A stretch of 8,206 nt of DNA, taken from contig CAIVZW010000681.1 of NCBI GenBank assembly GCA_903910495.1, positions 1 through 8,206 on the forward strand, in the 5' to 3' direction. The notes below the pieces were generated by a model. That model had not been told where the DNA came from and searched no databases. It saw only the letters and a list, made by a program, of their open reading frames with translations. This DNA comes from an uncultured beta proteobacterium. Lineage in GTDB: Bacteria; Pseudomonadota; Gammaproteobacteria; Burkholderiales; Rhodocyclaceae. The position numbers were made by a program, and so were the translations under genes. Of this stretch, positions 1-5,338 are shown piece by piece (the stretch's first letter is position 1; the number at the start of each line of letters is the position of its first letter).

Positions 1-26
1 CCGGTGGCGGCGACAAGTTTTCTCAT
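1..26 (-). CDS. Possible 5' end of a further gene of the leftward operon, cut by the window edge
   Basis: Reading leftward, an ATG at 26-24 opens a frame that encodes M-R-K-L-V-A-A-T before the edge. It lies 46 bp beyond the stop codon of the isomerase gene at 73-531 and on the same strand, as expected for the next gene of an operon. No strong Shine-Dalgarno sequence precedes it; there is only a purine-rich GAAGAAAGC about 13 bases upstream. Eight residues cannot identify a family. The start is reminiscent of triosephosphate isomerases, which often begin M-R-K-(x)-L-V-A, and a triosephosphate-isomerase paralogue accompanies the RpiB-type isomerase in Brucella erythritol operons. That link is a guess. 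Confidence 0.3.
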
Positions 27-72
27 GACAAATTCTGCTTTCTTCGGGACGGGGCACGCTGATCCGGTTCGC

Positions 73-531
73 TTACTTCCGGTATTTCACGTCCAGTGCA
101 TCAATGGCCGCCACATTGGCGGCTGATGGACCCGCAGGATCAAACTCGGAAGCCAGCCAGACATTGACAATCGTCTTTGCCACTTCGGAACCGATCACGC
201 GCGCGCCGAGGGTAATGATATGTGCATTATTGCTCTTGGCTGCGCGCTCCGCAGAAAACGTGTCGTGGGTCAGTGCGGCGCGGATTCCCGGCACTTTGTT
301 GGCGGTGATGGCCATGCCTATTCCAGTTCCGCAACACAAAATACCACGGTCAAATTCCTTGGCCAGGATGGCGTTCCCTACACGATCGGCAATGTTGGCG
401 TAGTACTCGCTGGCGCCGCCAGGCGAATTGCTCAGGTTTGTCACTTCGACCCCCTTGCACGTCGACAAGTGGGCAACGAGAACCTCGACAAGTGAAACTC
501 CGACGCTGTCGCCGGCGATGGCAATTTTCAT
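73..531 (-). CDS. RpiB/LacAB-family sugar-phosphate isomerase, EryI/DerI-like (probable D-erythrulose-4-phosphate isomerase)
   Basis: A cytoplasmic aldose-ketose isomerase of 152 residues, the usual RpiB length. The RpiB signature is clear: the catalytic cysteine Cys67 in C-C-G-T-G-I-G (66-71), then A-N-K-V-P-G-I-R (77-84) and T-L-G-A-R-V-I-G (107-114). Two histidines of E. coli RpiB that contact or open the ribose ring are absent: the D-H pair after strand 1 is D8-S9, and the H-N-D motif is S100-N101-N102. As I recall the family, this pattern together with T-H-D-T-F-S-A-E-R (88-96) and the C-terminal V-K-Y marks the erythritol-pathway isomerases (EryI in Brucella, DerI in mycobacteria), which convert D-erythrulose 4-phosphate to D-erythrose 4-phosphate. 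The ATG at 531 is chosen because AGGTAGGA lies 5 bases upstream; a longer frame to 570 would start at TTG without a ribosome site. It is divergent from an EryD-like regulator, which fits control by that protein. Ribose-5-phosphate isomerase B is the alternative. Confidence 0.85.
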   Translation of the reverse strand: MKIAIAGDSVGVSLVEVLVAHLSTCKGVEVTNLSNSPGGASEYYANIADRVGNAILAKEFDRGILCCGTGIGMAITANKVPGIRAALTHDTFSAERAAKSNNAHIITLGARVIGSEVAKTIVNVWLASEFDPAGPSAANVAAIDALDVKYRK

Positions 532-563
532 GGTTTTCCTACCTTTCAATAATAAGAACAATA

Positions 564-574
564 TGTACAATGTG
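564..574 (+). promoter_or_regulatory. Candidate SorC operator, copy 1 (TGTAnnATGTG)
   Basis: TGTACAATGTG covers the predicted transcription start of the leftward isomerase promoter. It recurs as TGTATCATGTG at 611-621 in the same orientation, exactly 47 bp away, and each copy has an AACAA a few bases upstream (557-561 and 602-606). CggR of the SorC family is known to bind direct repeats, so a regulator site is plausible but inferred. Confidence 0.35.
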
Positions 575-577
575 AGC

Positions 578-606
578 AGTTTAATACTTTTGTATTTTTA
601 TAACAA
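578..606 (-). promoter_or_regulatory. Candidate sigma-70 promoter for the isomerase gene
   Basis: On the minus strand TTGTTA (606-601) and TAAACT (583-578) are separated by exactly 17 bases. Each matches the sigma-70 consensus at four of six positions, in the most AT-rich part of the window. Transcription would start near 571, about 40 bases before the isomerase ATG. Modest match, so moderate confidence; no equally good promoter was found for the rightward SorC gene. Confidence 0.35.
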
Positions 607-610
607 CATT

Positions 611-621
611 TGTATCATGTG
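611..621 (+). promoter_or_regulatory. Candidate SorC operator, copy 2 (TGTAnnATGTG)
   Basis: TGTATCATGTG matches copy 1 at 9 of 11 positions and lies immediately upstream of the -35 box of the leftward promoter, so the two copies bracket that promoter. A weaker third match sharing ATCATGT lies at 681-687, just before the SorC gene, which could allow autoregulation. Confidence 0.35.
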
Positions 622-705
622 CTTTGAACGAGGGTTTGTTATCCCAGTTCGCATTTTGTTCGTAAACCGTGCGCGATACAATCATGTCAGTTTGAAAGGT
701 TCAAG

Positions 706-1665
706 ATGCTCAATGATGAATCGACCAGCCCGAATGGCGAGCAGCTGCGGGCGCGTATCGCCTGGTACTACTACGTTGCCGGCCTGACCCAGCAGGAGAT
801 TTCCGATCGGCTGGGCATCGCCCGGGCACGCGTCAACAAGATTGCCGGTCAGTTAAGAGCCGACGGCTCGGTGGTTGTCGATATCCGCCTGCCGCTACTC
901 AGTTGTGTAAAACTGGAAGAGCAACTCAGGCAGGTCTTCGGGCTCAAATCGGTTGCCGTAGTGCCTTCGGCAGATGACGACGAACAACAGCGCCGAATGA
1001 TCGGCGACGCTGCTGGTGCCATGCTTGATGGCCTCATCCAGGACGGGCAGTGTATTTCTGTCGGCTGGGGTCGTACCCTGAGCGCCAGCATCAAGCAGAT
1101 GCGCACCCGCCAGATCAAGGACGGATCCGTCGTTTCCCTGATGGGCGGTCTGACCCGCGGATCCGAGACAAATGCTTTCGAAGTCTCGACCGAACTGGCC
1201 AAGACCCTCGGCGCCGACTGCTATTACGTGACTGCGCCGATCTATTGTCCGAGCGTTGAGAGCCGGGAAATTCTTCTCACCCACAGCGGCGTAAATGAAG
1301 TCATGGAACGTGCGCGCCGATCCGATGTGGCCATTGTTTCCTGTGGTGATCTGACGCCGCTGACAAAACTCACGACCATCTACAGTGTTCGCGAACGCCT
1401 GCCTGAACTCAAGGAGATCGGAGCCATCGGTGAAATCCTGGGGACTTTCCTCGATGCCAGGGGCTTCCCCGTCGATCACCCACTCAATCAGAGCGTAATC
1501 GCCATGCCGCCGGCTGATCTGAAAGCGATACCGAACAGCATCCTTATCTCGGGGGGGATGTACAAAGCCGAGATCATTTATGCAATTCTTTCGGCCGGCT
1601 ACGTGAACTGCCTGGTCACCGATGAAATCGTGGCGCAGCGTCTTGTGCGCCTCCCTGGTGACTGA
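706..1665 (+). CDS. SorC/DeoR-type sugar-binding transcriptional regulator, EryD-like
   Basis: A cytoplasmic DNA-binding regulator of 319 residues, typical for the SorC family. The N-terminal helix-turn-helix is G-L-T-Q-Q-E-I-S-D-R-L-G (26-37) followed by A-R-V-N-K-I (41-46). The rest is the sugar-phosphate-binding domain, related to NagB-type isomerases, with family motifs S-V-G-W-G-R-T-L (118-125), S-L-M-G-G-L-T-R-G (144-152), T-A-P-I-Y (176-180), and G-G-M-Y-K-A (283-288) near the C-terminus. These patterns, as remembered, agree well with EryD, the erythritol-responsive repressor of Brucella and rhizobia. It would bind DNA as a dimer or tetramer and respond to a phosphorylated sugar. The ATG at 706 follows GAAAGG (694-699) by 6 bases. 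It is divergent from the EryI-like isomerase gene, which is its most likely target, and convergent with gntR. The effector cannot be read from sequence. Confidence 0.9.
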   Translation: MLNDESTSPNGEQLRARIAWYYYVAGLTQQEISDRLGIARARVNKIAGQLRADGSVVVDIRLPLLSCVKLEEQLRQVFGLKSVAVVPSADDDEQQRRMIGDAAGAMLDGLIQDGQCISVGWGRTLSASIKQMRTRQIKDGSVVSLMGGLTRGSETNAFEVSTELAKTLGADCYYVTAPIYCPSVESREILLTHSGVNEVMERARRSDVAIVSCGDLTPLTKLTTIYSVRERLPELKEIGAIGEILGTFLDARGFPVDHPLNQSVIAMPPADLKAIPNSILISGGMYKAEIIYAILSAGYVNCLVTDEIVAQRLVRLPGD

Positions 1666-1719
1666 TAGCCAGCGCTCTTCGCCACGACCTTAACAACTTC
1701 ACCCTCGCTGCGAGCAGAA
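1666..1719. other. Convergent intergenic gap between the sorC-type and gntR-type genes
   Basis: Only 54 bp separates the two stop codons. It contains one very short inverted repeat (CTCG/CGAG, 1704-1714, 3-base loop) and no T-tract on either strand, so no recognisable intrinsic terminator serves either gene. Confidence 0.5.
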
Positions 1720-2424
1720 TCAAATCGCGGTCTTGATGCGCTCCCAGGTTCGCGTCAGGTGTCCAATCAGTGCTGACACGAGGCGACTTGCGTCATGTGC
1801 TTCCAGTGCCTGGATCATTTCCTCGTGATCGGCCACCGCCGCTGCCCACTGCTCGTCGGTCCGATTGCCAAGGAAACGGATGCGCTTCATCCGCGCCTGC
1901 AGCATCCCGTGCAAGAGCATCAGCGATTCGTTTCCTGAAAGGGCAATGATAGCTGCATGGATCTGCTGATTACATTTGAAGTACTCCAGCCGGTCACGCT
2001 TGGCGTAGAACCTCAACATCTCGTCATGCAGGCCCCGAATCGCCTGGATTTGCGCATCTGTGCCGTTTTGACAAGCCAGATGTCCGGCCAACTCTTCCAG
2101 AGAGCTGAGCACGGTCAGCATGTCCTGCACATCTTTGGTGGTCAGTTTGCGCACCATGGCGCCACGGCTTGGCACCAGATCGACCAGCCCCTCCATGGCC
2201 AGAACTTTGAGCGCTTCGCGCAATGGCGTACGCGAAACGCCGAGTTGCTGGCCAACCTGGCCCTCGTGGATACGTACGCCGGAAGGAAGCTGTCCCTCGA
2301 TGATCATGTCGCGGATGCGCGACACCACAACATTGTGCAGCGTCGGGCGATCGATCCGGGCCACTTCGGTCTCCTGGGAGGAAGAATCGTGCATGGGATC
2401 CAGGGCATTCTGATCTAGGTTCAT
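1720..2424 (-). CDS. GntR-family transcriptional regulator, FCD (FadR) subfamily
   Basis: A 234-residue one-component regulator. After a non-conserved tail of about 25 residues comes the winged helix of GntR proteins: V-S-R-I-R-D-M-I-I-E-G-Q-L (34-46), then the recognition region L-G-V-S-R-T-P-L-R-E-A-L (61-72) and E-G-L-V-D-L (78-83). The C-terminal all-helical FCD domain (about 97-230) has the usual metal- and ligand-binding set as N152, H156, H200 and H222; the first position is Asn rather than Asp, a variation common in this subfamily. FCD regulators usually sense small carboxylates and act mostly as repressors. It is divergent from the pdxA-tct unit, and a TTGT-N2-ACAA palindrome overlaps that promoter, so it most likely controls carboxylate uptake and oxidation. 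ATG 2424 is preferred over an in-frame TTG at 2430 because GGAT lies 8 bases before the ATG but too close to the TTG. The ligand is unknown. Confidence 0.92.
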   Translation of the reverse strand: MNLDQNALDPMHDSSSQETEVARIDRPTLHNVVVSRIRDMIIEGQLPSGVRIHEGQVGQQLGVSRTPLREALKVLAMEGLVDLVPSRGAMVRKLTTKDVQDMLTVLSSLEELAGHLACQNGTDAQIQAIRGLHDEMLRFYAKRDRLEYFKCNQQIHAAIIALSGNESLMLLHGMLQARMKRIRFLGNRTDEQWAAAVADHEEMIQALEAHDASRLVSALIGHLTRTWERIKTAI

Positions 2425-2545
2425 TGCCAATAATCCGTCAAAGGTGAGCCGGGAACTGAATTTTAACGCGCCAACAACGATGTCGCGCTAGCGAAGAACT
2501 ATATCATATCATCTGCATCCTGAATTCAAGATACTACATGTTACA

Positions 2546-2555
2546 TTGTTGACAA
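2546..2555. promoter_or_regulatory. Candidate GntR (FCD-type) operator
   Basis: TTGTTGACAA is an inverted repeat, TTGT and ACAA with a 2-base centre. It has the form TTGT-N2-ACAA known for many FadR-subfamily regulators. It overlaps the -35 box of the pdxA promoter, where binding would repress. A second perfect inverted repeat, ATGT-T-ACAT, adjoins it at 2538-2546. Assignment to the neighbouring GntR protein is inferred from position. Confidence 0.45.
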
Positions 2556-2578
2556 ATATAACTCTTCAGTTGCATTAT
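2549..2578 (+). promoter_or_regulatory. Sigma-70 promoter of the pdxA-tctCBA unit
   Basis: A perfect -35 box TTGACA (2549-2554) is followed after 18 bases by CATTAT (2573-2578), which matches the -10 consensus at four of six positions. The predicted start is near 2585, giving a leader of about 23 bases before the GTG at 2608. The region 2500-2580 is AT-rich relative to the flanking genes. This is the best promoter in the window. Confidence 0.6.
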
Positions 2579-2595
2579 TCGGAAATACCCCGCTC

Positions 2596-2601
2596 AAGGA
2601 G
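2596..2601 (+). promoter_or_regulatory. Ribosome binding site fixing the GTG start of the PdxA-family gene
   Basis: AAGGAG lies 6 bases before the GTG at 2608. No in-frame ATG occurs until residue 19, inside the conserved M-G-D-P-A-G motif, so the strong Shine-Dalgarno sequence decides for the GTG. Confidence 0.8.
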
Positions 2602-2607
2602 CTCGCA

Positions 2608-3651
2608 GTGAGATTGGAATCATCCGCAATTGCCCCCTGTCGTCCGACCATCGCTCTGGCCATGGGCGATCCCGCCGGAATCAGCCCGGAACTTGCTGCC
2701 AGACTGCTCTGTCTCGATGAGATCAGGGCGGTCGCCAAAATCGTTGTTTTCGGCGATCGCCGAATTCTTGACGAAGGCGCGACGATCGCCGGCCTTGTAC
2801 CTGATATCGACATTGTCGCCCCAGGCGAGAAGCTTGATGCCAGCGCGCGCCCTGTCCTGATCGATCTTGGCAATCTCTCGCCATCGGTCGTCAAGCGCGG
2901 CGAAGCAACCCCCGAAGGTGGCGCCTTCGCGCTCGACAATTTCCGTCGTGCGCTGACCATGGCCAAGGCCGGCGACGCTGATGCCGTCTGTTTCACGCCA
3001 TTCAACAAGAAAGCCATGCGCTACGGTTACGCCGGATACGACGACGAGATCCGCTTCATCTCCGACGTCATCGACTTTCACGGCCATGCGCGCGAATTCA
3101 ACGTGCTCGGTAGCGTATGGAACGCCCGCGTCACATCACACATCCCCTTATCCGAAGTGGCGGCGGCGATCACCGCTGAGGGCATCCTCGCCGAAATGGC
3201 CTTGACCGATCGTTGCCTGCGTGACGCCGGCATCATTAATCCGCGCATTGCGGTAGCCGCTCTCAATCCGCATGCCGGCGATGGCGGCAATTTCGGCCGC
3301 GAGGAAATCGACATCATCGCGCCTGCCGTGGAAGCCGGCAAAGCGCGAGGATTCAATGCGTTCGGGCCTTTCCCTGCCGATACCGTCTATGGCCGCGCGC
3401 TGCGTGGCGATTTCGACGCGGTGTTGACCATGTATCATGACCAGGGTCAAATTGCGATGAAGCTGGTCGGCTTCGATCGTGGTGTGACCTTGATGGGTGG
3501 CCTTCCCTTCCCGGTATGCACACCGGCTCATGGCACGGCCTACGACATTGCCGGGCAAGGCATCGCCAATATCGGCGCAACGCGCGAGGCCGTTTTTCTG
3601 GCGGCACGCATGGCAGCGAAAAACCTTGCCGCCAAACAGGCTGCGAACTGA
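2608..3651 (+). CDS. PdxA-family NAD-dependent dehydrogenase with an altered substrate pocket; substrate unknown
   Basis: A 347-residue member of the PdxA family (4-hydroxythreonine-4-phosphate dehydrogenase, isocitrate/isopropylmalate dehydrogenase-like fold), cytoplasmic and metal-dependent. Family motifs: A-M-G-D-P-A-G-I-S-P-E (18-28), P-F-N-K-K-A (131-136), S-H-I-P-L (177-181), L-N-P-H-A-G-D-G-G (219-227), G-P-F-P-A-D (253-258), M-Y-H-D-Q-G (275-280) and H-G-T-A-Y-D-I-A-G (308-316). The three metal ligands are kept: H178, H222 and H277. Of the five residues that bind the phosphorylated substrate in E. coli PdxA, only the lysine remains (K285). The others are changed: GHTE is G143-Y144-D145-D146, the Asn is T294 and the Arg is V303. 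Ordinary vitamin B6 synthesis is therefore unlikely, and so is the D-threonate-4-phosphate role of PdxA2. TphB, the PdxA-like dihydrodiol dehydrogenase of terephthalate breakdown, also has GY at this site as I recall. The gene heads an operon with a carboxylate importer, so it likely oxidises a hydroxycarboxylate. Confidence 0.88.
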   Translation: MRLESSAIAPCRPTIALAMGDPAGISPELAARLLCLDEIRAVAKIVVFGDRRILDEGATIAGLVPDIDIVAPGEKLDASARPVLIDLGNLSPSVVKRGEATPEGGAFALDNFRRALTMAKAGDADAVCFTPFNKKAMRYGYAGYDDEIRFISDVIDFHGHAREFNVLGSVWNARVTSHIPLSEVAAAITAEGILAEMALTDRCLRDAGIINPRIAVAALNPHAGDGGNFGREEIDIIAPAVEAGKARGFNAFGPFPADTVYGRALRGDFDAVLTMYHDQGQIAMKLVGFDRGVTLMGGLPFPVCTPAHGTAYDIAGQGIANIGATREAVFLAARMAAKNLAAKQAAN

Positions 3652-3715
3652 GTTCACGCAGCGGACGATACGCAATCTTTTTTAACTGGTTTCACAACAC
3701 AAGAGGAGTCATACG

Positions 3716-4705
3716 ATGACACGAATCAAATTGACCGCCACCCTGCTGGCGAGCGCTCTCTATGCAACAGCCGCTGCAGCGGCGTGGGTTCCGGAAAAGC
3801 CGGTCGAGTTCATCGTCGCTTCCGGAGCCGGTGGCGGAAGCGATATTTTTACCCGTACAATCCAGTCGATCATTGTCAAGTACAAGCTGATGAACGCGCC
3901 GATTGTTGTCCTCAACAAGGGTGGCGGCGCCGGTAGTGAAGGCTTCGTTTATGGCTCGGCGACCCCTGACGACCCGTACAAGGTGACTTTTGGAACCAAC
4001 AACGAGTACCTGCTGCCGCTGGTTGCCAAAATGGGTTATTCGGCCGACGACCTGATCCCGGTCACGGCGCTGGCGCTCGACGAATTCCTGATCTGGGTCA
4101 ACGCCGAATCACCCTACAAGGACGCCAAAAGCTTCATCGAAGCGGCTAAAAAGCCCGAAGGCCTGAAAATGGGTGGCTCGCAGTCCAAGGATACCGACCA
4201 GACGCTGGCCAGCATGATCAGCGAGACAACCGGTGCTAAATTCACTTACATCCCGTTCAAGAGCGGCGGCGAGGCAGCCGTTCAACTGGCCGGCGGGCAC
4301 ATTGACGCCAACGTCAATAACCCGAACGAAAACATCGGCCAATGGAAAGCCGGAATGGTTCGCCCGCTCTGCGTTTTCAGTTCGCAGCGCATGGCCGCCG
4401 GCCCGAAGGTCACCAAGGACATGGGCTGGTCGGACATTCCGCTGTGCAAGGACTCGGGTGTGCCGATCGCCAACTACCAAATGCCGCGCACCATCTGGCT
4501 GCCGGCCAAGGTGTCGCCCGACGCGGTCGCCTTCTACACGGCGATGCTCAAGAAAGTCAGCGAAACGCCTGAGTGGAAATCGTACATCGAGAAAACTTCG
4601 CAAAGCGATCGCTTCATGACCGGCGACGAATTGCGCGCCTACACCAAGCAGGATGCCGAAAGGGCGACTGCGGTCTTCAAGCGCGAGAAGTGGATCGTTC
4701 AGTAA
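3716..4705 (+). CDS. tctC: TctC-type periplasmic substrate-binding protein of a tripartite tricarboxylate transporter
   Basis: A 329-residue Bug/TctC-family binding protein that captures an organic acid in the periplasm and delivers it to TctAB. Residues 1-23 are a Sec signal peptide: T-R-I-K, a hydrophobic core, then A-T-A-A-A-A-A with likely cleavage before W24. The mature protein begins P-E-K-P-V-E-F-I-V. The first ligand-binding loop is G-A-G-G-G-S-D-I-F-T-R (37-47), which contacts carboxylates in this family; the second is G-T-N-N-E-Y (93-98). Next comes Y-I-P-F-K-S-G-G-E-A-A-V (178-189) and A-G-G-H-I-D (192-197). The only cysteines, C219 and C244, could form a disulfide after export. 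ATG 3716 follows AGGAG (3704-3708) by 7 bases. The gene starts 64 bp after the PdxA-family gene and precedes tctB. The ligand is not predictable from sequence; the PdxA-like partner suggests a hydroxy-acid or aromatic acid. Confidence 0.92.
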   Translation: MTRIKLTATLLASALYATAAAAAWVPEKPVEFIVASGAGGGSDIFTRTIQSIIVKYKLMNAPIVVLNKGGGAGSEGFVYGSATPDDPYKVTFGTNNEYLLPLVAKMGYSADDLIPVTALALDEFLIWVNAESPYKDAKSFIEAAKKPEGLKMGGSQSKDTDQTLASMISETTGAKFTYIPFKSGGEAAVQLAGGHIDANVNNPNENIGQWKAGMVRPLCVFSSQRMAAGPKVTKDMGWSDIPLCKDSGVPIANYQMPRTIWLPAKVSPDAVAFYTAMLKKVSETPEWKSYIEKTSQSDRFMTGDELRAYTKQDAERATAVFKREKWIVQ

Positions 4706-4731
4706 GGCCCGACCGGGGTCCCTGTGCTTTT

Positions 4732-4759
4732 CGGGGCAGGGCAGGCCACGCCTGCCCCG
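4732..4759 (+). terminator. Intercistronic stem-loop after tctC (attenuator or mRNA-stabilising hairpin)
   Basis: CGGGGCAGG (4732-4740) pairs perfectly with CCTGCCCCG (4751-4759) around a 10-base loop. An alternative fold pairs GGGCAGG (4738-4744) with CCTGCCC around a 5-base loop. Only TTCTGAAATTATT follows, not a clean T-tract, so termination would be partial. Such hairpins after binding-protein genes commonly protect the upstream message and lower expression of the membrane genes; that role is inferred. Confidence 0.55.
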
Positions 4760-4786
4760 TTCTGAAATTATTGTGGAGTATGTCTC

Positions 4787-5287
4787 ATGCCTAACCCATC
4801 CGGGATCTTACTGACCCGTTTGACGATGGAAATTGCGGTGGCGGTTGCGGCTGCGCTCGCTGGCGCGATGGTCTGCTACGGATCGCTCGGAATCGGAACC
4901 GGCTGGGGTGATGCCGGGCCGCAACCGGGCTACTTCCCGTTTTACATCGGTTTGTTCATTGCTATCGCCAGTTGCGGCGTAGTGATCGAGGCCGTGATAG
5001 CGCAGCGTCAGCGCCCGCAGGTTTTCCTGACACGCGAGCAGGGCCACCGCATCCTCACTTTCTTCCTGCCCATGCTCGGCTTCGTCGCCGTCTCGATGGT
5101 GCTCGGCCTGTATGTCGGCCTGGCGCTCTACCTGTTCGGCACCATGACGCTCCAGGGCGGATACCGGATCGGCAAGGCGCTCGCCGTGTGTGCGAGCACG
5201 ATCGTCATTTTCTACTACGTTTTTGAAAAATGGTTTCAGGTTCCTCTGCTCAAGGGGCCGATTGAAGCCCTGCTGAAGATCTACTGA
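4787..5287 (+). CDS. tctB: TctB-type small membrane subunit of the tripartite tricarboxylate transporter
   Basis: A 166-residue inner-membrane protein, the usual TctB length. It has the family motif G-P-Q-P-G-Y-F-P-F-Y (44-53) after the first membrane helix (about 14-34). Further hydrophobic segments lie near 51-72, 89-107, 108-122 and 129-147, with the charged cytoplasmic-type loop A-Q-R-Q-R-P (72-77) between the second and third. TctB is the small partner of TctA and is required for uptake, although its exact role is poorly understood. ATG 4787 follows GGAG (4775-4778) by 8 bases. It lies downstream of the tctC hairpin and 51 bp before tctA. Sequence conservation in this family is low, so the call rests on motif, topology and gene order together. 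Confidence 0.9.
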   Translation: MPNPSGILLTRLTMEIAVAVAAALAGAMVCYGSLGIGTGWGDAGPQPGYFPFYIGLFIAIASCGVVIEAVIAQRQRPQVFLTREQGHRILTFFLPMLGFVAVSMVLGLYVGLALYLFGTMTLQGGYRIGKALAVCASTIVIFYYVFEKWFQVPLLKGPIEALLKIY

Positions 5288-5325
5288 CCCGAGTCGATAA
5301 AAAAACTATCCGCGACAGCGCAATT

Positions 5326-5331
5326 AGGGAG
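5326..5331 (+). promoter_or_regulatory. Ribosome binding site fixing the GTG start of tctA
   Basis: AGGGAG lies 7 bases before the GTG at 5339. An in-frame ATG seven codons later (5360) has no comparable site, so the GTG is chosen; the first residues M-E-N-L also match the usual TctA N-terminus. Confidence 0.75.
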
Positions 5332-5338
5332 AAGCACA

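Noticed and set aside
599..604. TATAAC as a -10 box for the rightward SorC gene
   Set aside because: There is no acceptable -35 box 16-18 bases upstream, and the leader would be about 95 bases long.
895..1479. Long open frame on the minus strand opposite the SorC gene
   Set aside because: It lies entirely within a clear SorC coding sequence, has no ribosome site and shows no family motif; it is a by-product of GC-rich coding.
1704..1714. CTCG-CTG-CGAG hairpin as terminator of the SorC or GntR gene
   Set aside because: The stem has only 4 bp and no T-tract on either strand.
1957..2418. Open frame on the plus strand opposite the gntR gene
   Set aside because: It overlaps a well-conserved GntR/FCD gene and has no recognisable domain or ribosome site.
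2486..2493. CGCTAGCG palindrome in the gntR-pdxA gap as an operator
   Set aside because: An isolated 8-bp perfect palindrome in a GC-rich genome is weak evidence, and it is not placed on the better promoter.
2608..3651. Assignment as biosynthetic PdxA (vitamin B6 pathway)
   Set aside because: Four of five phosphate-substrate residues differ, and the gene is in an operon with a carboxylate transporter.
3148..3675. Open frame on the minus strand opposite the PdxA-family gene
   Set aside because: No motif, and fully covered by the conserved PdxA reading frame.
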